From: Janthinobacterium sp. SUN073 | GTDB taxonomy: Bacteria; Pseudomonadota; Gammaproteobacteria; Burkholderiales; Burkholderiaceae_D | NCBI RefSeq assembly: GCF_030397665.1 | Contig: NZ_JAPUBT010000013.1 | Location: 1 to 64,000 of the forward strand | Direction: 5' to 3' | Length of the DNA: 64,000 bases | Shown: positions 1 to 10,100 of the stretch, piece by piece | Layout of the letters: each line of letters starts with the position of its first letter | Position numbering within the stretch: position 1 is the first letter of the stretch | Position numbers and translations under genes: made by a program | Notes under the pieces: model-generated | Told to the model about the DNA's origin: nothing | What the model saw: the letters and a program-made list of their open reading frames with translations, nothing else | Databases searched by the model: none

Positions 1-1
1 C

Positions 2-262
2 GGCGAAGTGACGGCGCAGCGCGGCGCCCTGGCGCGCTGCGAGAGCAAGAATGCCCAGCTGTATGCGGCCGGACAGGAAATCCTGCAAGCGTATGAAGGC
101 CTGGACGTGCTGGGCGTCATGCAGGCGCGCCAGCCGTTCGCCGCGCAAAGCAGAGTCAAGCTGGAACAAATCGCCCAGCAATATGGCGACCAGCTGTACC
201 AGGGCCGCTTCGATGCGCGTCAGACAGAAACGCCGGCCGCTCCCGCGCCGGCACCCCAATAA
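2..262 (+). CDS. C-terminal end of an unrecognised helical protein (5' truncated by window edge)
   Basis: The reading frame is open from the first complete codon of the window, so the true start lies upstream and only the last 86 or so residues are visible. The visible part is charged and helix-forming (CESKNAQLYAAGQEILQAYE, then a KLEQIAQQYGDQLYQGRF stretch) and ends in an Ala/Pro-rich tail. It looks like the end of a coiled-coil protein. I do not recognise the family with confidence. A YbjN-type gene starts about 28 bp downstream on the same strand, so the two may be co-transcribed. Confidence 0.6.
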   Translation, partial: GEVTAQRGALARCESKNAQLYAAGQEILQAYEGLDVLGVMQARQPFAAQSRVKLEQIAQQYGDQLYQGRFDARQTETPAAPAPAPQ

Positions 263-289
263 TTTTATTTTGAAATGAATGGAATGATG

Positions 290-781
290 ATGGAAAACAC
301 CACCAATAACTTGCTGACCACCCTGAATGCGGAGCAAACGGCCGAGGCCATCAAGGCGGCCGGCTGCGCCGTGACGAGCATCGAACACGACGGCGTCGTA
401 CGCCTGCACAGTGCCAGCCATGGCATCGGCTTTCAAGTGCTGTGGGGCAATGAAGCATCGCCTGGCCAGTACGCGGACCTGACACTGAGCTGCCCGCTGC
501 GCGTGCAGGGCGGCGATTTGCCGGCCGGCTTGCTGGCCGAATGGCACCGCAGCAAGCGTTTTGCCCGCGTGGCTCAGCATGGCGATTTCGTCGTGCTGGA
601 AATGGATGTGCTGGTCGCCGGTGGCGTCAGCCGCGAATACCTGAATATCAATCTGCAACTGTGGACGCAGATGATGGGCCAGTTCTTCTTGTTTTTGCGC
701 AACTTTACGCCAGTCGATACGAGCACGGCACCGGTAGTCGAGGCCGCCAGCGTGGCAGAAGAAGAAACTGTGCCGGCCTGA
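290..781 (+). CDS. YbjN domain-containing protein
   Basis: A 163-residue soluble protein. The central and C-terminal part (LLAEWHRSKRFARVAQHGD, VLEMDVLVAGGVSREYLNIN, LQLWTQMMGQF) matches the YbjN pattern: a type III secretion chaperone-like fold in which W-N/H-..-KRF is followed by an acidic strand and a GGV(S/T)..L helix. The exact role of YbjN proteins is poorly defined; in enterobacteria they have been linked to stress and motility regulation. Four in-frame ATGs lie at 275, 284, 287 and 290. The GGA at 281-283 best serves the ATG at 290, which I chose. The C-terminal 25 residues are acidic and low-complexity. Confidence 0.7.
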   Translation: MENTTNNLLTTLNAEQTAEAIKAAGCAVTSIEHDGVVRLHSASHGIGFQVLWGNEASPGQYADLTLSCPLRVQGGDLPAGLLAEWHRSKRFARVAQHGDFVVLEMDVLVAGGVSREYLNINLQLWTQMMGQFFLFLRNFTPVDTSTAPVVEAASVAEEETVPA

Positions 782-982
782 CAAGAGCCGTCCACGGGCG
801 GCGAAGATGGCCGGTGACGGGCCACTTTTGCCGCTTGCGGGCCCCAAGTGTCGTATTAAATACTTATTTTTTAGGCATCGCGCATTAAAACTGTTCAAAG
901 AGCGTGTGTGAATCAAGCCAGCAAGGCCTGTATGGCGGATAATATTGCCTGTTGCCGATTTGGATACGACCTTTACACAAAA

Positions 983-3900
983 ATGCGCCCCATGGATTTT
1001 ACCCGCGACGAAACCAGTGAAACCCCAGTTGCCCCGGCCAGCGCGCCGGGAGCGCCTTTGCCGTATGCCGTGGCCACCTGGCTGCAGCGGGTGGAGGCTG
1101 CCGCCCATCCGAAGGCCGTGCTGAGCATTGCCGAACCAGACCCCAAACTCAACCAGCATCGATTGATCTACGTGCTGGCGCCCACCAGCGGTGGCCGCCA
1201 CGTGGCCCTGTGCCTGTACAAGGCGCGGCTGCGGCCGAATGGCGACGTGGCGGCCGCTTCTCCCATCAGCGAAATCTTTTCGCTGCTGTCGGCGCCTCCC
1301 ACATTCCTGACACCGGCCGACGAAGACCTCGTGCGTTTCTTCGTGGCCATGCGCAGCGGGCAGAATTCGCAGACGGGCAGCGCCACGGAACCGAAGGGCA
1401 AGGTGGGCGCGGCCCTGCTGAAAATGCTGGCCGAGCAAGATAAACTGTTGTGGGCCAATTCCTGGGCTGATGTCGGCAATGGCCTCGTGTACCCGTTGAA
1501 AGAAGGTCCCGTGCGTCCCGCGCGCCTGTTCTGGCGCGACGAAGGCAAGACCATGCGCCTGGGCTGGCAAGTGGACCCGCCGGAAGGCGCGAAGCACCAT
1601 GGCGCCGACCAGATCGACTACATGCTGCCCACCGATCCGCCGTGGTACATCGACAATCTGTCGTGCGGCGTGCTGGAACTGAATCAGGGCGGCTCCGACA
1701 TTTCCCTCGCCGATTTGCAAGCGCTGGTGGCACAGGCGCCGCCGTTGAATGCGAACGACAAGGTGCGCGTGTCGCAACTGCTGCTGGCGCAGGGCTTGCA
1801 GCATTTGATGCCGCTGCCGCAACCGTTGCCGCAGCGCTTGCGCAAGGACGTGCCGGCGCAACCGGTCTTGCTGCTCGACAGCGCCCTGCTGGCCGATGGC
1901 AGCGCGCAGCGCTGGAGCGACTTCGCCGTGCTGTCCTACGACTACGATGGTGAAAGAGTCTCGTTCGACCCGTCGCAGCGCGTGGTGCGGCAAGTGGGCG
2001 AGGTGACGGAAATTATTCAGCGAAATACGCTCGATGAAGCGCGCGCGCTGGCCACCCTGGCCGAGCTGCAATTCAAGAAGCCGGGCTCCGCCCCCTTGAG
2101 CGGCTTGAAGGGCGCCTTGCAACTGCCTTCGCAGGCGGAATGGCTGCGTTTTGCCGAGTCCGGCATCGACGCCTTGCGGAAGCAGGGCTGGATCGTGGAA
2201 AAGACGGCCAAGTACCGCTACGACGTGAGCGATGTGGGCGACTGGTACGCGGAAATCGACGACCAGGACCCGGACAGCGGCAACGCCTGGTTCGAGCTGG
2301 AACTGGGCATCGTCGTCAACCAGGAAAGAGTGCCGCTGCTGCCCGTGCTGGTGCAGCTGATCCGCAACGCGCCCAACGATTTCAACCCGAAAGTCATCGA
2401 AGCGCATGCCGATGATGACCAGATGCTGGCGACCTTGCCGGACGGCACGCGCGTCGCGCTGCCCTGGGGCCGTGTGCGCCCGATCCTGAACACGCTGGGG
2501 GAACTGTACTTCAGCGACAAGATCAAACATGCGGTGCGCATGTCGACCCTCGATGCGGCGCGCCTGGAAGAGCTGGCGCGGGGCCTGGAACTGCGCTGGA
2601 CGGGCGGCGAGCAGTTGCGCGCCATGGGCCGCAAGCTGAGCCAGTTCGGTTCCGTGCAAAAAGTAGCGGCGCCAGCCGGGCTGCAAGCGACGCTGCGCGA
2701 TTACCAGGCCGATGGCCTGGCGTGGATGCAATTCCTGCGCGACCATGACCTGGCCGGTATTTTGGCCGATGACATGGGTCTCGGTAAAACCGTGCAAACC
2801 CTGGCGCATATCCTGGTGGAAAAGGAAGCGGGACGCCTCACGCATCCGGCTCTCGTGATTGCACCGACGAGTTTGATGGGCAACTGGCAGGACGAGGCGG
2901 CCAAGTTCGCGCCCAGCCTGAAAGTGTTGCTGCTGCAAGGCAAGGATCGCGCCCAGCAATTCGACCAGATCGACCAATGCGACTTGGTGCTGACCACCTA
3001 CGCGCTGTTGCCGCGCGACGAGGAAACCTTGCGCGAGCACGATTTTCACCTGGTCATCCTCGACGAATCGCACTACATCAAGAATACGCGCAGCAAGGCG
3101 GCGCAAAGCGCGGGCCTGCTGCGCGCGCGCCACCGCCTGTGTTTGTCCGGCACGCCGCTGGAAAATCACCTGGGCGAATTGTGGTCGCAATTCCACTTCC
3201 TGCTGCCGGGCTTGCTGGGCGACGAGAAGACCTTCAATACCCAGTTTCGCCATCCGATCGAGCGCCAGGACGATCCGCTGCGCCGCATGCTGCTGAACCG
3301 CCGCATCAAACCCTTCCTGCTGCGTCGCACGAAGGACAATGTGGCCAAGGAACTGCCGCCGAAAACGGAAATGGTGCGCAAGGTGGAATTGACGGGGCCG
3401 CAACGCGACTTGTATGAAACCGTGCGTCTGGCGATGGATCAAAAAGTGCGCGAAGAAATCGACAAGAAGGGCGTGGCGCGCAGCCAGATCGTCATCCTCG
3501 AAGCACTGCTGAAACTGCGGCAAGTGTGCTGCGACCCGCGCCTCGTCAAATCCTTGCCGGCGAAGAAGCAGTCGGCCGGTTCGGCCAAGCTGCTCGACTT
3601 GATGCAGATGGTGGAAGACTTGCTCGACGAAGGGCGCAAGATCCTCGTCTTCTCGCAATTTACCAGCATGCTGGAACTGATCGAGGAAGAGCTCGAATCG
3701 CGCGACATTCCCTACGCCTTGCTGACGGGCGAGACGAAGGACCGGGGCGCGCAAGTGGCGGCCTTCCAGCAAGGCGCCGTGCCCATCTTCCTGATCAGCC
3801 TGAAGGCGGGTGGCGTGGGCTTGAACCTGACGGCGGCCGACACGGTCATTCACTACGATCCGTGGTGGAATCCGGCGGCGGAAAACCAGGCCACCGACCG

Positions 3901-4096
3901 CGCCTGGCGCATCGGCCAGGACAAGCCCGTGTTCGTGTATAAACTGATCGCCAAGGGCACGCTGGAAGAAAAAATCCAGCTGCTGCAGCAAAAGAAATCG
4001 GAGCTGGCGCAATCGATCCTGGCCGAAGGCGAAGCGCAGAAGATGGCGCTCACGCAGGAAGACTTGCAGCAGATTTTCGCTCCACTGGAAGATTAA
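983..4096 (+). CDS. SNF2-family DEAD/DEAH-box helicase
   Basis: A protein of about 1037 residues with a C-terminal SNF2/RapA-type ATPase core. Motif I (GILADDMGLGKT, about residues 592-603), motif II DESH (about 694), motif III SGTPLEN (about 722) and motif VI (DRAWRIGQ, about 972) are all intact. The first 560 or so residues are less typical and resemble the N-terminal region of bacterial SNF2 helicases that lack a SWIM finger. Such proteins are ATP-driven DNA translocases that remodel nucleoprotein complexes; the substrate is unknown. The start is uncertain: the frame opens at a GTG at 908, with ATGs at 932 (a possible AAGG upstream), 983 and 992. I chose 983 because the residues before it look non-homologous. 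A second, larger SNF2 helicase lies on the minus strand at 34.7-38.8 kb. Confidence 0.88.
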   Translation: MRPMDFTRDETSETPVAPASAPGAPLPYAVATWLQRVEAAAHPKAVLSIAEPDPKLNQHRLIYVLAPTSGGRHVALCLYKARLRPNGDVAAASPISEIFSLLSAPPTFLTPADEDLVRFFVAMRSGQNSQTGSATEPKGKVGAALLKMLAEQDKLLWANSWADVGNGLVYPLKEGPVRPARLFWRDEGKTMRLGWQVDPPEGAKHHGADQIDYMLPTDPPWYIDNLSCGVLELNQGGSDISLADLQALVAQAPPLNANDKVRVSQLLLAQGLQHLMPLPQPLPQRLRKDVPAQPVLLLDSALLADGSAQRWSDFAVLSYDYDGERVSFDPSQRVVRQVGEVTEIIQRNTLDEARALATLAELQFKKPGSAPLSGLKGALQLPSQAEWLRFAESGIDALRKQGWIVEKTAKYRYDVSDVGDWYAEIDDQDPDSGNAWFELELGIVVNQERVPLLPVLVQLIRNAPNDFNPKVIEAHADDDQMLATLPDGTRVALPWGRVRPILNTLGELYFSDKIKHAVRMSTLDAARLEELARGLELRWTGGEQLRAMGRKLSQFGSVQKVAAPAGLQATLRDYQADGLAWMQFLRDHDLAGILADDMGLGKTVQTLAHILVEKEAGRLTHPALVIAPTSLMGNWQDEAAKFAPSLKVLLLQGKDRAQQFDQIDQCDLVLTTYALLPRDEETLREHDFHLVILDESHYIKNTRSKAAQSAGLLRARHRLCLSGTPLENHLGELWSQFHFLLPGLLGDEKTFNTQFRHPIERQDDPLRRMLLNRRIKPFLLRRTKDNVAKELPPKTEMVRKVELTGPQRDLYETVRLAMDQKVREEIDKKGVARSQIVILEALLKLRQVCCDPRLVKSLPAKKQSAGSAKLLDLMQMVEDLLDEGRKILVFSQFTSMLELIEEELESRDIPYALLTGETKDRGAQVAAFQQGAVPIFLISLKAGGVGLNLTAADTVIHYDPWWNPAAENQATDRAWRIGQDKPVFVYKLIAKGTLEEKIQLLQQKKSELAQSILAEGEAQKMALTQEDLQQIFAPLED

Positions 4097-4110
4097 CGCT
4101 GCCGCACGCT

Positions 4111-4116
4111 TATACT
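4111..4116 (+). promoter_or_regulatory. candidate -10 element for the histidine kinase gene
   Basis: TATACT lies 30 bp upstream of the kinase ATG, in the 49-bp gap after the helicase gene. There is no convincing TTGACA at the correct distance, so this is a weak call based on the -10 hexamer only. Confidence 0.25.
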
Positions 4117-4145
4117 TGGCGCTTCTTTCTTGCCAGGTATAAAGC

Positions 4146-5276
4146 ATGCTGCCCTTTCTCTTCCTGCTGCTTGCCGGCGCCATCCTGATGGCGCTGCGTT
4201 TCGTCCAGTTGCGCCGCGCCCTGTTGCGCGCGCGGGCGGGCGAAGCGCAGTTCCGCCTGCTGGCCGAACACGGCCGCGATGCGGCCTTCCTGCTCGACGC
4301 CACTACCCTCGAATTACTCTACATCAGCCCCGCCGCGCAGCGCCTGACGGGCCATGACTTGCCCGCCTTGCAGAGCCACGCGGCGCGTCTGGCGGCGGAT
4401 CTGCCGGCCCGCTTGCAGCGCTGGCGCGCTGGCGACGCCAGCCGTTTGTCCCTGCTGCGCGAAGTGGAACTGCCGCATGCCGACGGGCATCTATTGGCGC
4501 TGGAAATCAGCTCGACCATCGTGCCTGCGGCGGCGATGGGGCGCGGCGTCACGCTGGTCGGCACGGTGCGCGACGTCAGCGCTGTTCAGGCACAGGAAGC
4601 TGAGCGGGAAAAGGAGCAAAAGCGCTTCGCCTCGATGCTGTCGCATGAATTTCGCACGCCGCTGGCCACCATCGACGGCGCCATCCAGCGCCTGGTCTCG
4701 ACGTCGAAAGACGCCGACGAGGCCACGCGCAAGCGCTACGTGAAAATCCAGACGGCCGTCGACCGCCTGCTGGGCATGATCGACGATTATCTGTCGCCCG
4801 AGCGCATGGCGGCGCTTGGCCGCGAGCGGGCCGCCGACGGCATCGCGCCGCAGGCCTTGCTGCAGCAGGCGGCCGCCACCGTACCGGCCAGCCACACCGT
4901 GCAGCTGGAACTGGACGAGGACTTGCCGGCCAGGCTGCGCTGCGACGTGCCCGGCATGGCCCTGTGCCTGAAAATCTTGCTGGACAATGCCGTCAAGTTC
5001 AGCCCGCCGGGGAGCAGCATCAGCGTGTCGGCCAGGCTGGTGCCCGAGGGAGGCGTGGCCCTGTGCGTGCGCGATGCGGGGCCCGGCTTGCGGGAAGAAG
5101 AACTGGCGCAGCTGTTCGATAAAGGAAGCCGTGGAAGTTATGCCACGCATCCGGGTGCGGGCCTGGGCCTGTACATGGCCCGCGCCGTTGTCGAGGTGCA
5201 TGGAGGGAGTTTGCAAGGGCATAATCTGCCCGAAGGCGGGGCGCTTTTCCGCATTTGGCTGCCGCTTCCTGTCTAG
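4146..5276 (+). CDS. PAS-domain sensor histidine kinase, membrane anchored
   Basis: 376 residues. One hydrophobic N-terminal segment (about 2-20) acts as a membrane anchor with almost no periplasmic part. A PAS-like domain (about 32-145) follows. The HisKA helix carries phospho-acceptor H167 in MLSHEFRTPL. The HATPase_c domain has an N box (LLDNAVKFSP, N281), G1 (DAGPG, 310-314) and G2 (GAGLGL, 337-342). With no extracytoplasmic sensor, it probably senses a cytoplasmic or membrane-derived cue through PAS. The response regulator gene begins 137 bp downstream and is the probable partner. The signal cannot be inferred. Confidence 0.9.
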   Translation: MLPFLFLLLAGAILMALRFVQLRRALLRARAGEAQFRLLAEHGRDAAFLLDATTLELLYISPAAQRLTGHDLPALQSHAARLAADLPARLQRWRAGDASRLSLLREVELPHADGHLLALEISSTIVPAAAMGRGVTLVGTVRDVSAVQAQEAEREKEQKRFASMLSHEFRTPLATIDGAIQRLVSTSKDADEATRKRYVKIQTAVDRLLGMIDDYLSPERMAALGRERAADGIAPQALLQQAAATVPASHTVQLELDEDLPARLRCDVPGMALCLKILLDNAVKFSPPGSSISVSARLVPEGGVALCVRDAGPGLREEELAQLFDKGSRGSYATHPGAGLGLYMARAVVEVHGGSLQGHNLPEGGALFRIWLPLPV

Positions 5277-5413
5277 ACAAGGAAAAGCCTTGCTTCCGCT
5301 GAAGGCAACCGTGATAATTCCTTGACGTAAACCTATTGTGCCGTCCATCATGGTGCAGAAGTGAATGGCATGGTTTGCCCACGGTAGCTCACTAACGGAA
5401 GAATGGCGTTGCA

Positions 5414-6094
5414 ATGACGAAAATACTGATCGTCGAAGACAATCTGGAGTACGCCGAAGACATGGCGGAGTTTCTCGTTGAGCTCGAACATGAAGTCCAT
5501 ATCACCAGCTCCGCTGGCGGGATGTGGACGGCGTTGAGCCATGGCAATGTCGGCGTGGTGGTGCTGGACCTGGGCTTGCCTGACGAGGACGGCTTCAATG
5601 TCATCCCTCGCATGCGCCAGCTGTATCCGCAAATCGGCGTGCTGGTGCTGACGGGGCGTGTCGCTTTCGACAGCCGCATCCTGGGCTTGCGCCTGGGCGC
5701 CGACCACTATCTGACCAAGCCGATCAAATTTCCCGAACTGGCCGCCCACATCGAGGCGCTCGACCGCCGCGTGGGGCCGCAAGATCCCGTGCCGGAACCA
5801 GGCAAGTGGACCTTGAAAGTAAGCGCACGCCAACTTGAGCTGATGGGCGCTGTCATCGCCCTGACGGAAAAAGAATTCAACTTCCTGCACTTGCTGACCA
5901 TCAACACCCGTCCCGTGCCGCGCGACGTCATCGTGGCCGGCATGGGCGGCGAAGATCCCGATGCGGGCCGCCGGGTCGACATGCTCGTGTACCGCCTGCG
6001 CAAGAAAGCCAAGACGGGCCTGGGCCAGGACTTGCCGCTGCGTAGTGCGTATGGCGAAGGCTACAGCCTGTCAGCCAGCTTTAATCTGTCCTGA
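5414..6094 (+). CDS. OmpR/PhoB-family response regulator
   Basis: 226 residues. The receiver domain (1-115) has the acidic pair E8/D9, phospho-acceptor D52 (VVVLDLGLPDEDG) and the conserved Lys of LTKPIKFPEL near 102. A winged-helix DNA-binding domain (about 130-222) follows, with LTEKEFNFLHLL and the recognition-helix region VDMLVYRLRKKAK. It is a DNA-binding transcription factor activated by phosphorylation, presumably by the kinase encoded just upstream. The 137-bp gap between the two genes allows separate promoters. Targets are not evident from the neighbourhood. Confidence 0.92.
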   Translation: MTKILIVEDNLEYAEDMAEFLVELEHEVHITSSAGGMWTALSHGNVGVVVLDLGLPDEDGFNVIPRMRQLYPQIGVLVLTGRVAFDSRILGLRLGADHYLTKPIKFPELAAHIEALDRRVGPQDPVPEPGKWTLKVSARQLELMGAVIALTEKEFNFLHLLTINTRPVPRDVIVAGMGGEDPDAGRRVDMLVYRLRKKAKTGLGQDLPLRSAYGEGYSLSASFNLS

Positions 6095-6108
6095 TCGTCC
6101 CTATTGGA

Positions 6109-6126
6109 CCGCCCGCAAGCGGGCGG
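6109..6126 (+). terminator. GC-rich hairpin after the response regulator
   Basis: CCGCCCGC-AA-GCGGGCGG forms a strong hairpin 15 bp after the stop codon. The run of eight T lies 26 bp further on, not directly after the stem, so it is only a possible terminator. Confidence 0.4.
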
Positions 6127-6132
6127 CGGCAT

Positions 6133-6193
6133 AAAAGGGACAGAGTCCATCGTTTTTTTTCATATTTTCAATAAAACAGGGTCAGAGTCGCGT
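6133..6193 (+). repeat. two + oriented copies of the RAYT-flanking 18-bp repeat
   Basis: Copy 1 at 6133-6150 has core AGGGACAGAGTC. Copy 2 at 6176-6193 has core AGGGTCAGAGTC. They are spaced 42 bp core to core and lie immediately upstream of the transposase gene. Two more copies in inverted orientation lie downstream of it (7015-7032 and 7063-7080). The shared core is AGGGWCRKAGTC. Confidence 0.7.
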
Positions 6194-6249
6194 CTTGTAT
6201 TCAGAAGTGTGTAAAATCAAGGTCTTAGCCTTCATTTTATGACTTTGCC

Positions 6250-6957
6250 ATGGCCCGTTTGCCCCGCCTCATCATTCCAGCATTGCCCCATTACGTGATC
6301 CAGCGCGGCAGCAACCGCCAGCCGGTGTTCCAGGACGCGTCCGACTACGCGCAATTCTTGTCCTGGCTGAAAACGGGCGCGAAAATGTTCAAGGTGGCCA
6401 TCCACGCCTACGTTTTATTGCCTGATCAGCTACATTTGTTGGCCACGCCGGCCGATGCGACAGGTCTGGGGCAGCTGATGCAGTGGCTGGGACGCTATTA
6501 CGTGCCGTATTTCAACCAAAAATACGGCCGCGAAGGTGCTTTGTGGCAGGGACGCTACAAAACGGCCGTCATCGATGCCGACAATTTCTTCCTGACTTGC
6601 TGCCGCTACCTGGAATGCGTGCCCGTGCAAACGGGCCTGGCGGCCCAGGCGCTGGACCATGCGTGGTCCAGCTATGCCCACCATGCCGGTGTGCGCCCCG
6701 ATCCTCTCATCACCGATCATGCGCTGTACTGGGCGCTGGGCAATACACCGTTCGACCGCGAGGCCGCGTATCTGCGCCTGGTCGAGCAAGGCCTGGGCAG
6801 CAGCCAGGTCAAGGTGGTGGAACAGGCTGTACTGAAGGGCTGGCCGCTGGGTTCCGACGCTTTCAAGCAGGCGCTGGAGCAGAAAATGCAGCGGCAAGTG
6901 CTGCCTGCCAAGCGGGGCCGTCCCCGCAAAATCATGGCCGAGTCGGACGCCAATTGA
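6250..6957 (+). CDS. REP-associated tyrosine transposase (RAYT, IS200/Y1_Tnp-like)
   Basis: 235 residues. The start MARLPRLIIPALPHYVIQRG, the central YVLLPDQLHLLATP and GREGALWQGRYKTAV, and a basic C-terminus (KRGRPRK) define the RAYT branch of HUH-type Y1 transposases, which nick and move REP hairpins rather than themselves. The candidate catalytic Tyr lies in GRYYVPYFN (Y84). The metal-binding HUH motif, usually HxH in MPNHVHLL, reads Q60-L61-H62 here, so the first His is missing. The gene is single and is framed by inverted repeats (two copies each side) rather than IS ends, with no target duplication seen. It is probably a domesticated, possibly inactive, family member. Confidence 0.88.
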   Translation: MARLPRLIIPALPHYVIQRGSNRQPVFQDASDYAQFLSWLKTGAKMFKVAIHAYVLLPDQLHLLATPADATGLGQLMQWLGRYYVPYFNQKYGREGALWQGRYKTAVIDADNFFLTCCRYLECVPVQTGLAAQALDHAWSSYAHHAGVRPDPLITDHALYWALGNTPFDREAAYLRLVEQGLGSSQVKVVEQAVLKGWPLGSDAFKQALEQKMQRQVLPAKRGRPRKIMAESDAN

Positions 6958-7014
6958 AAAGCATTCGCATTTAAAACAAAAAATGGTTTCTTTCTGACGT
7001 TTTATTGAAATTGG

Positions 7015-7080
7015 TTCGACTATGTCCCTATTAAATTTTTAGAGCTTCAAAATTGAATTTAATTCGACTCCGACCCTAAT
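7015..7080 (-). repeat. two inverted copies of the RAYT-flanking 18-bp repeat
   Basis: Read on the minus strand, 7032-7015 has core AGGGACATAGTC and 7080-7063 has core AGGGTCGGAGTC. They mirror the pair upstream of the transposase gene; the two core types (GGGAC and GGGTC) occur once on each side. Confidence 0.7.
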
Positions 7081-7151
7081 TGTTCTAGTTGAGTTTTTTG
7101 TTGCGTTGCACTACTCTAGTTTTTCGATACTCATATGCAGCGGAGAAGCCC

Positions 7152-10100
7152 ATGAAAGCGCAAGGCCTGTACGACCCAGCCAATGAACACGATGCCTGCG
7201 GCGTCGGTTTCGTCGCCCATATCAAGGGCAACAAGACCCATTCGATCGTCGAACAGGGTTTGCTGATTCTGAAAAACCTCGATCACCGGGGCGCCGTGGG
7301 CGCCGATGCGCTGATGGGCGATGGCGCCGGCATCCTGATCCAGATTCCTGACCAGTACTACCGCGAAGAAATGGCCAAGCAGGGCGTGGAATTGCCGCCG
7401 CCTGGCGAATACGGCGTGGGCATGGTCTTCCTGCCGAAGGAACACGCGTCGCGCATCGCCTGCGAACAGGAAATCGAACGCGCCGTGCGCATCGAGGGAC
7501 AAGTCGTACTGGGCTGGCGCAACGTGCCCATCGATACGGACATGCCGATGTCGCCCACCGTGCGCGCCAAGGAACCGGTGATCCGCCAGATCTTCATCGG
7601 CCGCGGCCCGGACATCATGGTCACCGACGCGCTCGAGCGCAAACTGTATGTGATCCGCAAATCGTCGGGCCACGCCATCCAGGCCTTGAAACTGCTGCAC
7701 GGCAAGGAATTCTTCGTGCCATCGATGTCGGCGCGCACGATTGTGTACAAGGGCTTGCTGTTGGCTGACCAGGTGGGCGTGTACTACAAGGACTTGCAGG
7801 ATGCGCGCTGCATCTCGGCCCTGGCCCTGGTGCACCAGCGTTTCTCGACGAATACCTTCCCCGAATGGCCGCTGGCCCACCCCTACCGTTTGATCGCGCA
7901 CAATGGCGAGATCAACACGGTAAAAGGCAACTTCAACTGGATGCGCGCGCGCGAAGGCGTGATGAAGTCGGCCGTGCTGGGCGACGACTTGCAAAAGCTG
8001 TTTCCGCTGATCTATGAAGGCCAGTCCGACACGGCGTGTTTCGACAATGCGCTGGAACTGCTGTTGATGGCCGGTTATCCGATCGCCCAGGCGATGATGA
8101 TGATGATTCCGGAAGCGTGGGAAAACCACACGACGATGGATGACAACCGCCGTGCCTTCTATGAGTATCACGCGGCCATGATGGAACCGTGGGACGGCCC
8201 CGCCGCCATGGCGTTTACGGATGGCCGCCATATCGGCGGCACCCTGGACCGCAATGGCTTGCGTCCGGCCCGTTATATCGTCACGGATGACGACCTGGTG
8301 GTGATGGCGTCGGAATCGGGCGTGCTGCCGATCCCGGAATCGAAAATCATCCAGAAATGGCGCTTGCAGCCTGGCAAAATGTTCCTGATCGACCTGGAAG
8401 CGGGCCGCATCATCGACGACCAGGAACTGAAAAACACCTACGCCAACGCCAAGCCGTATAAAGCGTGGATCAACTCGGTGCGCATCAAGCTCGACGAGAT
8501 CAAGATGGCCGAAGGACAAGCCAAGCAAGACCGCGCGCAGGGCGAAAAAGAGCAGCCATCGTTGCTGGACCGCCAGCAGGCGTTCGGCTACACGCAGGAA
8601 GACTTGAAATTCCTCATGGCGCCGATGGCCGTGGCTGGCGAAGAAGCGACGGGTTCGATGGGCAATGACTCGCCGCTGGCCGTCATGTCGAACAAATTGA
8701 AACCGCTGTATAACTACTTCAAGCAATTGTTCGCGCAAGTGACGAACCCGCCGATCGACCCGATCCGCGAAGCGATGGTGATGTCGCTGGTGTCGTTCAT
8801 CGGCCCGAAACCGAACTTGCTCGATACTAACAACGTCAACCCGCCGATGCGCCTGGAAGTGGCGCAGCCCGTGCTGGGTTTTGACGACATGGCGCGTTTG
8901 CGCAACATCAGCGCCCACACGGGCGGCAAGTTCAAGTCGTATGAGCTGGACATCTGCTACCCGCTGGCCTGGGGCAAGGAAGGCGTGGAAGCGTGCCTGG
9001 CCTCGCTGTGTGCGGAAGCCGTCGACGCCGTCAAGTCGGGCCACAACATCCTGATCGTCTCGGACCGCGCCATTTGCGCCGACCAGGTGGCGATCCCCGC
9101 GCTGCTGGCCACCTCGACCGTGCACCAGCACCTGGTGAGCAAGGGCTTGCGCGCCTCCACCGGCCTCGTCGTGGAAACGGGCTCGGCCCGCGAAACGCAT
9201 CACTTCGCCTTGCTGGCAGGCTATGGCGCGGAAGCCGTCCACCCGTACCTGGCCATGGAAACCCTGGCCGAGATGGCGCACGGCTTGCCCGGCGATTTGT
9301 CGGCCGAGAAAGCCATCTATAACTACACCAAGGCCGTCGGCAAAGGCTTGATGAAGGTCATGTCGAAGATGGGCATTTCGACGTACATGTCGTACTGCGG
9401 CGCGCAAATCTTTGAAGCCATCGGCTTGAACAAGTCGCTGGTGGACAAGTACTTCAAGGGCACGGCCTCGAACGTGGAAGGCATCGGCGTGTTTGAAGTG
9501 GCGGAAGAAGCGCTGCGCCTGCATGCGCTGGCCTTCGGCAACGATCCCGTGCTGATGGATAAGCTCGACGCAGGTGGCGAATACGCATTCCGCGTGCGTG
9601 GCGAAGACCACATGTGGACGCCGGATGCGATTGCGAAGTTGCAGCATTCCACGCGCAGCAACAATTTCTCCAGCTATAAAGAGTACGCGCAAATCATCAA
9701 CGACCAGAGCCGTCGCCACCTGACCCTGCGCGGCCTGTTCGAGTTCAAGCTCGATCCGACCAAGGCGATCCCGCTCGACGAAGTGGAACCGGCCAAGGAA
9801 ATCGTCAAGCGTTTCGCCACCGGCGCCATGTCGCTCGGCTCCATCAGCACGGAAGCGCACGCGACCCTGGCAGTGGCCATGAACCGCATCGGCGGCAAGT
9901 CGAACACGGGTGAGGGCGGCGAAGATCCGAACCGCTACACGCAGGAATTGAAGGGCATCCCGATCCGCCAGGGCGACACCATGGCTTCCATCGTGGGCGC
10001 CGAGCAGATCGTCGTCGATATTCCGCTGCAGGAAGGCGATTCCATGCGCTCGCGCATCAAGCAGGTGGCGTCGGGACGTTTCGGCGTCACGGCCGCCTAC

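Noticed and set aside
6250..6957. Complete insertion sequence around the transposase
   Set aside because: No IS-type terminal inverted repeats or target duplication; the flanking repeats and protein type fit a single-copy RAYT instead.
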